64,000 bases of DNA from Mycolicibacterium rhodesiae NBB3 (lineage in GTDB: Bacteria > Actinomycetota > Actinomycetes > Mycobacteriales > Mycobacteriaceae), in NCBI RefSeq assembly GCF_000230895.2, contig NC_016604.1, positions 3,844,001 to 3,908,000 on the forward strand, in the 5' to 3' direction. Below are positions 7,977 to 18,105 of the stretch, one piece after another. Position 1 is the stretch's first letter; each line of letters opens with the position of its first letter. Made by a program: the position numbers and the translations under genes. Under the pieces are notes generated by a model. The model searched no databases. It saw only the letters and a list, made by a program, of their open reading frames with translations, and was not told the origin of the DNA.

Positions 7977-10061
7977 TCACTCCCTACGCAGCAGGTTCAG
8001 TCGTTGGTCAGCCGGCACCTGCGGCATGTTCAACACATGCGCCACAGCGTGCGCCGGGTCGAGGCGAACGTAATTCGCTTGCCCCCACTGGAATTCGTTA
8101 CCGGTGATCTCGTCGCGCACCCAGAAGCGGTCGTAGGGTTCCATACCCAATGCACCCATATCGAGCCAGAGCGTCGCCTCTTCCGGGCCGAACGGGTTGA
8201 GCGTCACCACCACCAGCACCTGGTCCCCTGTCGCGGGGTCGAACTTGCTGTAGGCCAACATCGCATCGTTGTCGACGTGGTGGAATTTGATGGTGCGCAG
8301 CTGATGCAGCGCGGGGTGTACGCGCCGGATCTCGTTGAGCCGTGTCAAGAACGGCTCGAGCGATTCCCCGTCCGCCAGAGCAGCCTCGAAATCGCGCGGC
8401 CTCAGCTCGTACTTCTCGGAATTGAGGTATTCCTCGCTGCCCTCGCGAACGGGTCGGTGCTCGTATAGTTCATAACCGGAGTACACTCCCCAGGTCGAAC
8501 TCATCGTCGAGGCCAGCACCGCCCGGATCGCGAACATGCCGGGGCCGCCGTGCTGGAGGCTCTCGTGCAGGATGTCCGGTGTGTTGACGAACAGATTGGG
8601 TCGGGCGTAGTCGGCGTGTTCGGCGATCTGTTGACCGAACTCGGTGAGTTCCCACTTCGCCGTGCGCCACGTGAAGTACGTGTAGGACTGCGTGAAACCG
8701 AGTTTGGCCAAGCCGTAGAGCCGTGCCGGACGGGTGAATGCCTCGGCAAGGAACAACACGTCGGGATCTTCACCCTTGACCTTGCCGATCAACCACGCCC
8801 AGAAGTCCGGCGGCTTGGTGTGCGGGTTGTCGACGCGAAAGACCTTGATGCCGTGCGAAACCCAGAACCGCACCACCCGAAGCACCTCGGCGTAGAGGCC
8901 TGAAGGGTCGTTGTCGAAGTTGATCGGGTAAATGTCCTGGTACTTCTTCGGCGGGTTTTCGGCGTATGCGATCGTGCCATCGGGCAGCACGGTGAACCAC
9001 TCCGGATGCGCCTTCGCCCACGGGTGATCCGGTGCGCACTGGAGGGCGAGATCCAGCGCCACTTCCATACCGAGGTCGCGTGTCGCGGCGACGAATTCGT
9101 CGAAGTCTTCGATCGTCCCCAGTTCGGGATGGATGGCGTCGTGGCCGCCCGTGTCGCTGCCGATCGCCCATGGTGAGCCGACGTCGCCAGGTGCAGCGGT
9201 GACAGAGTTGTTCGGACCTTTGCGATGGACCTTGCCGATCGGATGAATGGGCGGGAGGTAGACGACGTCGAAGCCCATGTCGGCGACGCGGGGCAACGCC
9301 TTGGTGGCGGTAGCGAATGTGCCGTGAATGGGCTTGCCCTTCGTGTCCCAACCGCCGGTCGACCGCGGAAACAGCTCGTACCAGCTGCCGAAACTAGCCA
9401 GCGGCCGATCCACCCACACGCCGTATTGCTCTCCGCGCGTGACCAATTCGCGCAATGGATACGTGGTGAGCAATTCTGTTACTTCCGGCGCCAGCGCTGC
9501 CCCGGCCCTGGCGAATGGGTCGCCGGGCTTTCGTAACAACTCCGCAGCCTCGATGATCGGGTCCCGCAGCTTGCGCGGCACGCCCGTCGTGGCCCGTTCA
9601 AGCAACCGTGCCCCGACCAGTAGGTCGTTGGACAGCTCGTCCTCGCCCTGTCCGGCATCCAGCTTGGCGATGACAGCCTTACGCCAGGTCGCGATCGGAT
9701 CGCCCCACCCGTCCACCCGGTAGGTCCACAGCCCGACGCTGTCGGGTGTGAACTGCCCGTGGAACACGTCGGGTGTGGTGCCCATCGCCATCGGCAGATC
9801 GTGCCGGGTACTGCGCTGCCGTGGAGCGACCACCGACTCGATCGGAACCGCCTCCGACGTCGCCAGGGCGGCCGGCCCGCTCACCAGCTGTGGATAGGCC
9901 GCGCCGTGGTAGCGGACGACTAGGGTGGCCGCGACGGCCTCGTGACCCTCCCGCCAGACGGTCGCCCGGACGGGCACGATTTCGCCGACAACCGCTTTAG
10001 CAGGATATTTTCCGCCGGATACGACAGGGGCGACGTCATCGATCCCGATCCGACCGACCAC
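7977..10061 (-). CDS. glgE: Maltosyltransferase GlgE (alpha-1,4-glucan:maltose-1-phosphate)
   Basis: Transfers maltose from maltose-1-phosphate onto alpha-1,4-glucans; its block is lethal in M. tuberculosis through substrate build-up. The 694-residue GH13_3 enzyme has nucleophile Asp411 (VFRVDNPHTKP), acid/base Glu440 (LFLAEAFTRP) and a third Asp in VNTPDILHES. The start is GTG at 10061, preceded by AAGGAG at good spacing; the next codons upstream reach a stop. Divergent from glgP across a 163-base gap (10062-10224), which must hold both promoters. First gene of the glgE-glgB operon. Confidence 0.97.
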   Translation of the reverse strand: MVGRIGIDDVAPVVSGGKYPAKAVVGEIVPVRATVWREGHEAVAATLVVRYHGAAYPQLVSGPAALATSEAVPIESVVAPRQRSTRHDLPMAMGTTPDVFHGQFTPDSVGLWTYRVDGWGDPIATWRKAVIAKLDAGQGEDELSNDLLVGARLLERATTGVPRKLRDPIIEAAELLRKPGDPFARAGAALAPEVTELLTTYPLRELVTRGEQYGVWVDRPLASFGSWYELFPRSTGGWDTKGKPIHGTFATATKALPRVADMGFDVVYLPPIHPIGKVHRKGPNNSVTAAPGDVGSPWAIGSDTGGHDAIHPELGTIEDFDEFVAATRDLGMEVALDLALQCAPDHPWAKAHPEWFTVLPDGTIAYAENPPKKYQDIYPINFDNDPSGLYAEVLRVVRFWVSHGIKVFRVDNPHTKPPDFWAWLIGKVKGEDPDVLFLAEAFTRPARLYGLAKLGFTQSYTYFTWRTAKWELTEFGQQIAEHADYARPNLFVNTPDILHESLQHGGPGMFAIRAVLASTMSSTWGVYSGYELYEHRPVREGSEEYLNSEKYELRPRDFEAALADGESLEPFLTRLNEIRRVHPALHQLRTIKFHHVDNDAMLAYSKFDPATGDQVLVVVTLNPFGPEEATLWLDMGALGMEPYDRFWVRDEITGNEFQWGQANYVRLDPAHAVAHVLNMPQVPADQRLNLLRRE

Positions 10062-10224
10062 TGACCATCACTCCTTCACGTCTGCGTCAACTGAGTTCAT
10101 CTGTCGCCTCATTGCGCCTATACCCACGGTAGTGCGCCGCCCAATCAGGCGGAGGTGAAGCGGTACGACGACCAGCCCTGCACCGCGGCGAAACATCAGT
10201 AAGGTTGAGTCGCGTGAAGGCCCG

Positions 10225-12867
10225 ATGAAAGCGTTGAGAAGGTTCACCGTCCGCGCCCATCTCCCTGAGCGCATGGCCGCACTGGACCGGCTGTCGATCA
10301 ACCTGCGGTGGTCATGGGACAAGCCGACCCAAGATCTGTTCGCGACGATCGATTCGGAGCTCTGGAAGCAGGTCGGACGCGACCCGGTCGCGTTGCTGGG
10401 GCAGGTCAGTCCCAAACGGCTCGACGAGCTGGCCGCCGACGAGCCCTTCCTCCACCAGCTCGACGAATTGGCCGCTGAGCTGGACGATTACCTCTCCCGG
10501 CCGCTCTGGTACCAGCAGCAGCTCGAACACGGCGCCGAGCTGCCGAACGGCATTGCGTATTTCTCGATGGAGTTCGGCGTCGCGGAGGTGCTGCCCAACT
10601 ACTCCGGTGGTCTGGGAATCCTCGCGGGCGACCACCTGAAGTCCGCCTCCGACCTCGGGCTGCCCGTGATCGCGGTCGGTCTGCTCTACCGCTCCGGCTA
10701 CTTCCGGCAGTCGCTGACCGCCGATGGCTGGCAGCACGAGAGCTATCCATCGCTGGATCCGCAGGGGCTGCCGCTGCGTCTGCTCACCGACTCCAGCGGC
10801 AGCCCGGTGCTGGTCGACCTCGCGATGCCCGAGGACAGCGAGCTGCGCGCTCGCGTCTGGATCGCTCAGGTCGGTCGAATTCCGTTGCTGCTGTTGGATT
10901 CCGACATTCCCGAGAACGACCACGACCTGCGCGGTGTGACGGACCGGCTGTACGGCGGCGATCAGGAACACCGGATCAAGCAGGAGATCTTGGCGGGCAT
11001 CGGCGGTGTGCGCGCAATCCGTGCCTTCACCGAGGTCGAGAACCTTGCGTCGCCCGAGGTGTTCCACATGAACGAAGGGCACGCCGGTTTCCTGGGTGTC
11101 GAGCGCATTCGCGAGTTGATCGACGCGGGGCTGGATTTCGACACCGCACTCACCGTGGTGCGCTCGTCGACGGTGTTCACCACGCACACGCCCGTCCCCG
11201 CCGGTATCGACCGTTTCCCGGTGGAGATGGTGAAGCGGTATTTCGGCGGTCCCGCCGATGAGCGCTCGCGCGAAGGGCACAGATCGAGCGATCAGTCCCA
11301 TGAATCCTCACGATTGCTGCCCGGCGTCTCGCTGGACCGCATCATCTGGTTCGGGGCCGAGGACGACCCGTCGAAATTCAACATGGCGCACATGGGTCTG
11401 CGGCTCGCGCAGCGGGCCAACGGCGTTTCGCTGCTGCACGGCAAGGTCAGCCGCGGCATGTTCAACGAGCTGTGGCCGGGTTTCGACCCGGGCGAGGTGC
11501 CGATCGGGTCGATCACGAACGGTGTGCATGCGCCCACCTGGGCGGCGCCCGAATGGGTCGAGCTGGGCCGCGAACTCATCGGCAACGACGACATCGACAC
11601 GCTGCGCGAGCCCGCGGTATGGGAAAAACTTCATGAGGTCGATCCGGGCCACATGTGGTGGATCCGTTCGCAGCTGCGCGCGAAGTTGGTCGCCGACGTC
11701 CGGGCGCGGCTGCGTCGGTCCTGGCTGGAGCGTGGCGCATCGGAAGCGGAATTGGGTTGGATTGCAACGGCGTTCGACCCGGACGTCTTGACCATCGGGT
11801 TCGCGCGGCGCGTGCCCACCTACAAGCGGCTGACGCTGATGCTGCGCGACGAGGAGCGCTTGGAGGCGCTGCTGCTCGACACCGACCGTCCGATCCAGCT
11901 GATCGTCGCAGGTAAGTCCCACCCCGCCGACGACGGGGGGAAGGCGTTGATCCAGCAGGTGGTCAAGTTCGCCGACCGCCCCGAGGTGCGGCACCGCATC
12001 GCCTTCCTGCCCGACTACGACATGTCGATGGCGCGACAGTTGTATTACGGCTGCGATGTGTGGCTGAACAATCCGCTGCGGCCGCTGGAGGCGTGTGGCA
12101 CGTCGGGGATGAAGAGCGCGCTCAACGGGGGGCTGAACCTCTCGATTCGCGACGGTTGGTGGGACGAGTGGTACGACGGCGAAAACGGTTGGGAGATACC
12201 CACCGCCGACGGCCTGGCCGACGAGGGACGGCGCGACGACATCGAGGCCACCGCCCTGTACGACCTCATGGAGAAGTCAGTCGCGCCGAAGTTCTACGAC
12301 CGCAACGAGCATGGTGTCCCGACGCGGTGGGTGGAAATGGTGCGGCACACACTCATTGCGCTCGGACCGAAGGTGCTGGCGTCGCGGATGGTGCGAGACT
12401 ACACCGAGAAGTACTACGCGCCTGCCGCCCAATCTCTGCGTAGGACCGTCGAACCCGGCGCTGACGGTGAGCCGTTCGGTGCGGCGCGCGAGCTGGCGGC
12501 CTACCGTGAGCGCGCCGCTGAGGCGTGGCCGAAGATCCAGATCACCGATGTCGACAGCTACGGACTACCGGATACTCCACTACTGGGGTCGGAGATGACG
12601 CTGACGGCGACGGTGCAGCTGGCCGATCTGGCCCCGGATGAGGTGTCGGTGCAGGCGGTGCTCGGTCGCGTCGACGCCAGTGATGTCCTCGTGGATCCGG
12701 TGACCGTACCGATGCAGCACACGGATACCGCAGACGGCGGCAACTACGTCTTCACGACGACGGCACCGCTTCCGGTCGCGGGACCGGTCGGATACACGGT
12801 TCGGGTGTTGCCGCACCATCCGCTGCTCGCAGGCGACAACGAACTCGGCCTCGTCACGCTCGCGTGA
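10225..12867 (+). CDS. glgP: Alpha-glucan (glycogen/maltodextrin) phosphorylase GlgP
   Basis: Releases glucose-1-phosphate from alpha-1,4-glucan ends. The 880-residue protein belongs to the GT35 family of the DUF3417-containing bacterial type (N-terminal SINLRWSWDKPTQDLF). The PLP-lysine region reads EACGTSGMKSALNGGLN and GFARRVPTYKR marks the glucan/phosphate site. It is somewhat longer than the 863 residues I recall for Rv1328. A hydrophilic stretch around residues 342-361 (between FGGPADE and LLPGVSLDRI) includes DNA at 11257-11275 that is almost identical to intergenic DNA at 48318-48336 (see findings). Divergent from glgE; the propeller gene begins seven bases after its stop. Confidence 0.95.
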   Translation: MKALRRFTVRAHLPERMAALDRLSINLRWSWDKPTQDLFATIDSELWKQVGRDPVALLGQVSPKRLDELAADEPFLHQLDELAAELDDYLSRPLWYQQQLEHGAELPNGIAYFSMEFGVAEVLPNYSGGLGILAGDHLKSASDLGLPVIAVGLLYRSGYFRQSLTADGWQHESYPSLDPQGLPLRLLTDSSGSPVLVDLAMPEDSELRARVWIAQVGRIPLLLLDSDIPENDHDLRGVTDRLYGGDQEHRIKQEILAGIGGVRAIRAFTEVENLASPEVFHMNEGHAGFLGVERIRELIDAGLDFDTALTVVRSSTVFTTHTPVPAGIDRFPVEMVKRYFGGPADERSREGHRSSDQSHESSRLLPGVSLDRIIWFGAEDDPSKFNMAHMGLRLAQRANGVSLLHGKVSRGMFNELWPGFDPGEVPIGSITNGVHAPTWAAPEWVELGRELIGNDDIDTLREPAVWEKLHEVDPGHMWWIRSQLRAKLVADVRARLRRSWLERGASEAELGWIATAFDPDVLTIGFARRVPTYKRLTLMLRDEERLEALLLDTDRPIQLIVAGKSHPADDGGKALIQQVVKFADRPEVRHRIAFLPDYDMSMARQLYYGCDVWLNNPLRPLEACGTSGMKSALNGGLNLSIRDGWWDEWYDGENGWEIPTADGLADEGRRDDIEATALYDLMEKSVAPKFYDRNEHGVPTRWVEMVRHTLIALGPKVLASRMVRDYTEKYYAPAAQSLRRTVEPGADGEPFGAARELAAYRERAAEAWPKIQITDVDSYGLPDTPLLGSEMTLTATVQLADLAPDEVSVQAVLGRVDASDVLVDPVTVPMQHTDTADGGNYVFTTTAPLPVAGPVGYTVRVLPHHPLLAGDNELGLVTLA

Positions 12868-12874
12868 CGCGAGT

Positions 12875-13723
12875 ATGACTGACGCGTTCACGGTCTCGGT
12901 CGAGGGCGGCCCCTACGCACTGGCCGCAGGTCCTGACGGGGCGATGTGGGTGACGCTGGTGCACAGCGGCGCGATCGCGCGTGTGACCTCGGGCGGCGAG
13001 CTGGAAATCTTTCCCGTCGCGCCTGCGTGCCGGCCGTCGATCATCACCGCAGGCCCAGACGGGGCCCTGTGGTTCACCCGAAGCGGCGACGACCGCATCG
13101 GACGGATCACCACAGCGGGGGAGCTCAGTGACTTCGAGCTGAGCGAGGGAAGCGCGCCGTACGGTATCGCGGTCGGAGCCGACGGTGGGATGTGGTTCAC
13201 CGCGATGGGCGCGGGTGACGTCGGCAGGATTTCGGTGGAGGGTGAGCTGTCGGAACGGCATGCGGTCGGTGGCGCGCCCTCGATGATCATCACGGGGCCG
13301 GACAATGCGCTGTGGTTCACGCTGAACCAGCGCAATGCGATCGGTCGGCTGTCATTGTCGGGCGAGCTCACGGTTCGCGAATTGCCCACTGCCGCAGCAG
13401 GTCCGGTGGGTATTGCCGCGACGCACGACGATGCGATCTGGTTTACCGAAATCCACGCCGAGCGCCTGGGCCGGATACCGATGAACGAGGCGATCCAGGA
13501 GATCGACCTGCCAGGAAAGCCGCATGGCGTCGTCGCCGATCCGGACGACGGTGTGTGGGTGAGTCTGTGGGGATCGAGCCAACTCGCTCGGGTGAGCGGT
13601 GACGGTGAGATCGTCACCATCGACCTCCCGGCGGGCAGCGAGCCGCACGGGCTGGCAATCGATGCCGACGGCGTGCTCTGGGTCGCACTGGAGGCCGGCT
13701 TCGTGCTGCGCATGCCGTCCTGA
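12875..13723 (+). CDS. Six-bladed beta-propeller, virginiamycin B lyase-like
   Basis: A 282-residue protein made of six to seven repeats of about 40 residues, each carrying a GPDGALWFT-type strand, as in the streptogramin lyase Vgb (about 299 residues). Vgb linearises type B streptogramins by Mg-dependent elimination. The repeat GIAATHDDAIWFTEIHAERLG keeps a Glu and His resembling the Vgb metal site, but I could not confirm all catalytic residues; many Vgb-like propellers have no known lyase activity. No signal peptide, so cytoplasmic. It starts seven bases after glgP and is probably cotranscribed with it, though a metabolic link is not evident. Confidence 0.8.
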   Translation: MTDAFTVSVEGGPYALAAGPDGAMWVTLVHSGAIARVTSGGELEIFPVAPACRPSIITAGPDGALWFTRSGDDRIGRITTAGELSDFELSEGSAPYGIAVGADGGMWFTAMGAGDVGRISVEGELSERHAVGGAPSMIITGPDNALWFTLNQRNAIGRLSLSGELTVRELPTAAAGPVGIAATHDDAIWFTEIHAERLGRIPMNEAIQEIDLPGKPHGVVADPDDGVWVSLWGSSQLARVSGDGEIVTIDLPAGSEPHGLAIDADGVLWVALEAGFVLRMPS

Positions 13724-13849
13724 GCGCAGAGGTTGCGAAGACGATCAAACGATCTCGCCGACACCCGCCCGGCGCGTAGCGGTGTGGAGGTAGGTTTCCG
13801 GGGGTCAGGGCGTCGATTTTCGCGACGCGTGAGAAGGGCTTGGGTTGTG

Positions 13850-14602
13850 ATGGTTGGGGATGTGCTGCGACGCACCGCGACGGTATTGGCCATCGGTGTA
13901 CTCCTGAGCTGTGCATTGGCCGGAACCGCCGTCGCCCAGCCCCAGCCCGCAGAACCCGTCGCGGTCGATGCCCCCGGGGCTCCTCCGGTACCGCCCGAGG
14001 GCGCGCCGCCCGTCGACGACGGCCACGTCGAGTCGACACCGCCCGCCGTCACGGACACACCCGACGACTGGCGGCTCACGCTGTCGGCCAAAGACGAGAC
14101 GCAGGCTCCCATCCCGCCGCTGACCACAGCATTGTCCTCGCGCGAATACGTTGTCGGCGGCACTTACATGGGCGAACTGCGGGGACCCGACGAGGGGGAA
14201 CCGCCGGGCGGCACCCTCGAGGTCGGTTACGAAATCGGCTGCGGCATCGACATGAGCACCTCCAACGGCGTCTCGCTGACCGGCACGATGGGCCTCAACC
14301 CCTCCATCGGACTCATCGGTATCGACGTCATCTCACCGGGGATCGACGGCATCCTGCCGTCCCTGGGCGGAAACCTGGGCGCCGGCATCACGGTCGGGCT
14401 CAAACCAGGCCTGGTCAACGTGATTCCGGTGACCAAGAAGGAGTACTCCGGCGCCGACCCATGGGTGATGATCAGCAAGTTCCGCGTCAAGATCGACGGC
14501 TGCGTGGGCGAATCGTTCATCCGCTCGTATGCGTTTCTGACCAGGTCGACGGATCAGTCCGAAGCAGTGCTGGCCTGGTACGGCGTAACCAAGAAGATCT
14601 AG
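13850..14602 (+). CDS. MspA-family outer-membrane (mycomembrane) porin
   Basis: Forms water-filled pores for small hydrophilic nutrients in the outer mycomembrane of fast-growing mycobacteria. From the ATG at 13850 (GAGAAGGG upstream) the protein is 250 residues with a clear signal peptide (VLAIGVLLSCALAGTAVA, cleaved before QPQPAEP). A proline-rich linker of about 35 residues precedes the MspA domain, recognised by EYVVGGTYMGEL, VGYEIGCGIDMSTSNGV and GLNPSIGLIG. The linker makes it longer than mature MspA (184 residues). It has two Cys in the mature domain (GCGID and DGCVGES) that could pair. Its end overlaps the convergent lipoprotein gene by four bases (CTAG). Confidence 0.92.
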   Translation: MVGDVLRRTATVLAIGVLLSCALAGTAVAQPQPAEPVAVDAPGAPPVPPEGAPPVDDGHVESTPPAVTDTPDDWRLTLSAKDETQAPIPPLTTALSSREYVVGGTYMGELRGPDEGEPPGGTLEVGYEIGCGIDMSTSNGVSLTGTMGLNPSIGLIGIDVISPGIDGILPSLGGNLGAGITVGLKPGLVNVIPVTKKEYSGADPWVMISKFRVKIDGCVGESFIRSYAFLTRSTDQSEAVLAWYGVTKKI

Positions 14603-16038
14603 TCGAATCGCTTGAAGCAGCGATCCTGATCGCCGAGGACGCCGACGCGGAAGGCGTCGATTCGGGAGAAGCCTGACGGCACCGACTCACCGTTGACGTC
14701 GCTGGCGACCAGCCCGTTGGTGAGGATTCCCGACACCGCTTCATCCACGTCGCCCGCGGTCAGCGTGATGGTGTTGCCGTCAGGAGTGCTGCTTTCCTTC
14801 GACAGTTTCGTCGTCGCGACACCGGTCAGACACGCGGTACGCAGTGCGGCCTCGGCGTTGTCGAGCGTCACGCCACCGTGCTCACGCTGGATGGCCTGCA
14901 TATACCGCGACATCAAGACCGAATAGGCCGTGTTGTCGCCGGTGGCCAAGCTGACCCCGTCGTCGGATTCCGCCTGAGCGCCCAGCTTTTCGAGCTCCGG
15001 CAGATCGACGGTGATCGTGTTGGTGGCGGGGCAGTACGACACCGGCGGGCTCGGTCGCGCGTCAGGGCAGTCGGACGGCTTGAAGCTCAGCTCGGGCGGG
15101 TTCTGCGGGCTGAACTGGGTGTTCAGTGCTGCGACGACGTCCTCGACGGACTTCTCGGTGATCGCCAGCTCACCCGTACGGTCCTCGGGTAGCAACACCG
15201 GCAGATCGCCGCGGCGCTGGCCGATCTCTCTCATGTCGATCGATGCGCACGCCTGCACTCCGTCGGTGAACCCGAACTGGAATGCCGACACTCGCTCGAA
15301 CGCCGAGCCGTGTTCGTCCACGCCGACCTCGGGGTCGTCTTCGTTCAGCACGGGATCGCGGAAACCGATCACAGCGGCCAGCACGCTGTTGAGCCCTTCG
15401 CTCGTCGACAGCGTGAAGCGCGGTGATTTGTCCTCGGCGACCCAGCGCATATACGCGCCGGCCAGGCAGTCGGCTTGCTGCTCGGCGACCAGCGTTTCGG
15501 TGTCCTCGTCGATCATCCCGGATTGGTACTGGATGGCGTGCCCGTACTCGTGCGCGAGCACCATAGTCACGCCCATGTCGCCGTGGGCCCGCTGCAACGC
15601 GGGCAACAGCTCACCGCGGTCCCATCCGATGAGGTGGTCATCGAGGCAGTAGCCCGCGTTGACGATTCCGTACGTGGAGTCGCCGCAGAACTCGGTGTCG
15701 TCGAAACCGTTGGCGTCCCAGGAGATCAGGTTCTCCACGGGTTCGAAGTTCCGGTCGAACGTGCCGCTGTAGTTGGCCTCCCAGAACTCCTCGATATCGC
15801 TGATCGCCTGACGGCCGAGTTCGTCCATATCGCCGTCGTCGGTGTGCAGCACGACTCGGGACGGGCCCGCGGGATCCGAACGCATACCGGTCGGCCCATC
15901 GGTCGCGGGCATGCCTGCGACGCTGAAAGGGTCGTCGAACACCGACACGGCGTTGCCCTTCAGCGTCGTACTGCACGACGTGACGAGTAGCGTCGCGGAC
16001 ATCGCGATCACGGCGCCCACCAGAGGTCGTGAGGGCAT
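14599..16038 (-). CDS. Lipoprotein zinc metallopeptidase (LpqM-like)
   Basis: Predicted exported, lipid-anchored peptidase. The start at 16038 gives 479 residues with a signal peptide and lipobox LVTSC (Cys about residue 22); 16 upstream codons were excluded because they precede the signal sequence. The catalytic zinc motif HEYGHAIQ lies near residue 186, and a downstream acidic helix ETLVAEQQADCLAG supplies the third ligand, as in neutral zinc metallopeptidases. The C-terminal half is Cys-containing and unassigned. It resembles LpqM of M. tuberculosis in motif and layout. Physiological substrate unknown. Its stop codon shares a CTAG with the convergent porin gene. Confidence 0.85.
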   Translation of the reverse strand: MPSRPLVGAVIAMSATLLVTSCSTTLKGNAVSVFDDPFSVAGMPATDGPTGMRSDPAGPSRVVLHTDDGDMDELGRQAISDIEEFWEANYSGTFDRNFEPVENLISWDANGFDDTEFCGDSTYGIVNAGYCLDDHLIGWDRGELLPALQRAHGDMGVTMVLAHEYGHAIQYQSGMIDEDTETLVAEQQADCLAGAYMRWVAEDKSPRFTLSTSEGLNSVLAAVIGFRDPVLNEDDPEVGVDEHGSAFERVSAFQFGFTDGVQACASIDMREIGQRRGDLPVLLPEDRTGELAITEKSVEDVVAALNTQFSPQNPPELSFKPSDCPDARPSPPVSYCPATNTITVDLPELEKLGAQAESDDGVSLATGDNTAYSVLMSRYMQAIQREHGGVTLDNAEAALRTACLTGVATTKLSKESSTPDGNTITLTAGDVDEAVSGILTNGLVASDVNGESVPSGFSRIDAFRVGVLGDQDRCFKRFD

Positions 16039-16117
16039 CGACGCGCCTTTCTCGGGGGTCTGCCGGCGGCCCGGAACGGCCCGCACGTTTCAGATGCGGA
16101 CAGGATAGTGAAATAAA

Positions 16118-18013
16118 TCACCCCGCGCGTAAACGCTCGAGGGCCTCGCGCACCCGCACGGAATCGGTGGTTGCCCAGAACGGTGGCAGCGATGCCCGCA
16201 GAAACCCGCTGTAGCGGGCGGTGGCCATCCGCGAGTCCAGCACCGCAACGACGCCGCGGTCGTCGACGCGCCGCAACAGTCGGCCCGCGCCCTGAGCGAG
16301 CAGCAGTGCCGCGTGGCTGGCAGCGACAGCCATGAAGCCATTGCCGCCGCGAGCCGCGATCGCACGCTGGCGTGCGGTGAGCAGCGGGTCGTCGGGCCGG
16401 GGGAACGGGATGCGATCGATGAGCACCAGGGACAGCGACGGGCCGGGAACGTCGACGCCCTGCCATAGCGACAGCGTTCCGAACAGCGACGTCTCCGGGT
16501 CGTCGGCGAAGCGCTTCACCAGCGCCGACGTGGTGTCCTCGCCCTGGCACAGGACGGGCGAGTCGAGGCGGCCACGCATGATCTCGGCGGTGGCCCTGGC
16601 CGCGCGCATCGACGAGAACAAGCCGAGGGTGCGACCACCCGCCGCTGTGATGAGCGCGGCGATCTCGTCGAGTTGTTCGGCGGAGCCAGTGCCGTCGCGA
16701 CCCGGCGGAGGCAGGTGCGCGGCGACGTAGAGGATCCCCGACTTCGCGTGCTCGAACGGTGACCCGACATCGATGCCGCGCCAGCGGACCTTGCCGTCGT
16801 CACCGGCCAGTCCCCACGCCGACGCCATCGCATCGAAGGTGCCGCCGATCGCCAGCGTCGCGGAGGTGAGGACAGCTGTCGACTGTTCGAACAGCCGGCT
16901 GCGCAGCAGCCCCGACACCGACAGCGGCGCCACCCGCAGCACCGCCCGGACGTTGCCCCTGTTGTCTTCGTGGTCGAGCCACACCACATCGGAACGGTCG
17001 GTGATCGCCGGCACGAAAGAGTCGAGGATGCGCGATGCGGTGTCGCCCAAGTCGGAGAGCGCGGTCACGGCCTCGGCGCGTGCCGCAGCCGCAGCCGGAT
17101 CACTCGGACTGGTGTCGATCGCCGACCGGACCCGGTGGGCGGCGTCGCGCAGCGAGGTCAGATAGGTGGCCATCTCGTCGTCGAGGACGTCGATGCGTCC
17201 GGGCGTGGCGTCGTGGATGACCGACGAGAGAGTCGCGGTCGCGGCTTCGAGCCGCTGTGCCAGGTCCTGGTCGACCAGACGTGCTGAGCGCCGTAGCGCC
17301 ACGCCCATCGATGTTGCCGAGAGTTCGGCGGTGGCCACGCCCGTCACCCGGTCGACGAGTTCGTGCGCTTCGTCGACGACGAGCAGACGGTGCTCGGGCA
17401 GGACCGCGGCGTCGGATACGGCGTCGATGGCCAGCAGGGCGTGATTGGTGACCACCACATCGGCGTGACCTGCCTTGTCGCGCGCCTTCTCCGCGAAGCA
17501 GTCGGTGCCGTACGGGCAGCGGGACACGCCAATGCATTCCCGCGCCGAGACACTGACCTGCGACCACGAGCGGTCCGGAACGCCAGGCGTCAGCTCGTCG
17601 CGATCGCCCGTCTCGGTCTCTGATGACCATGCGACGAGACGCTGAACATCGCGGCCCAGCGCCGACGCCGCTACGGGTTCGAACAACTCCTCCTGAGACT
17701 GCTCATCGGGCTCTGTCGCGGATCCGTTGTGAATCTTGTTCAGACACAGGTAGTTTCCGCGGCCTTTCAGCAGCGCGAACTCCGGTGTGCGGGGCAGTGC
17801 ATCGGACAACGACTCGGCCAGCCGCGGAAGGTCGCGGTCGACGAGCTGACGCTGCAGGGCGATCGTCGCCGTCGAGATGACGACGGGTTCCTCGGTGTCG
17901 ACAGCACAGGCGATCGCGGGCACCAGGTACGCCAACGATTTGCCGGTCCCGGTGCCCGCCTGCACCGCGAGGTGTTCGCCGCTTTCGAACGCGTGGGCCA
18001 CCGCTTCGGCCAT
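16118..18013 (-). CDS. dinG: ATP-dependent helicase DinG-like (XPD/Rad3 superfamily 2)
   Basis: Probable 5'-3' DNA helicase of damage repair. Walker A is AGTGTGKSLAYL, the DEAH box is VVDEAHEL, motif VI-type sequence is AQGAGRLLRRVDDRG, and iron-sulfur Cys lie between Walker A and DEAH (NYLCLNK, RECIGVSRCPYGTDCF). The first ATG (18013) yields 631 residues, but conserved helicase N-terminal sequence continues upstream in frame (ELLAAAVAALGG, ERRGQIEMAEAV) to about 18097, matching Rv1329c (664 residues). No ATG, GTG or TTG exists in that stretch; an ACG at 18097 has GGAG five bases upstream. The true product is therefore probably 659 residues. Downstream of pncB on the same strand. Confidence 0.9.
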   Translation of the reverse strand: MAEAVAHAFESGEHLAVQAGTGTGKSLAYLVPAIACAVDTEEPVVISTATIALQRQLVDRDLPRLAESLSDALPRTPEFALLKGRGNYLCLNKIHNGSATEPDEQSQEELFEPVAASALGRDVQRLVAWSSETETGDRDELTPGVPDRSWSQVSVSARECIGVSRCPYGTDCFAEKARDKAGHADVVVTNHALLAIDAVSDAAVLPEHRLLVVDEAHELVDRVTGVATAELSATSMGVALRRSARLVDQDLAQRLEAATATLSSVIHDATPGRIDVLDDEMATYLTSLRDAAHRVRSAIDTSPSDPAAAAARAEAVTALSDLGDTASRILDSFVPAITDRSDVVWLDHEDNRGNVRAVLRVAPLSVSGLLRSRLFEQSTAVLTSATLAIGGTFDAMASAWGLAGDDGKVRWRGIDVGSPFEHAKSGILYVAAHLPPPGRDGTGSAEQLDEIAALITAAGGRTLGLFSSMRAARATAEIMRGRLDSPVLCQGEDTTSALVKRFADDPETSLFGTLSLWQGVDVPGPSLSLVLIDRIPFPRPDDPLLTARQRAIAARGGNGFMAVAASHAALLLAQGAGRLLRRVDDRGVVAVLDSRMATARYSGFLRASLPPFWATTDSVRVREALERLRAG

Positions 18014-18105
18014 CTCGATCTGGCCGCGGCGTTCCGCTCCTCCGAGCCCCGCGACCGCCGCGGCCAGTAATTCGGTGATCTTTCCGTTCTCGCCCGTGGC
18101 TGCTC

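Noticed and set aside
12913..14163. 416-residue minus-strand open frame
   Set aside because: Crosses the propeller and porin genes antisense; Ser/Pro-rich and featureless.
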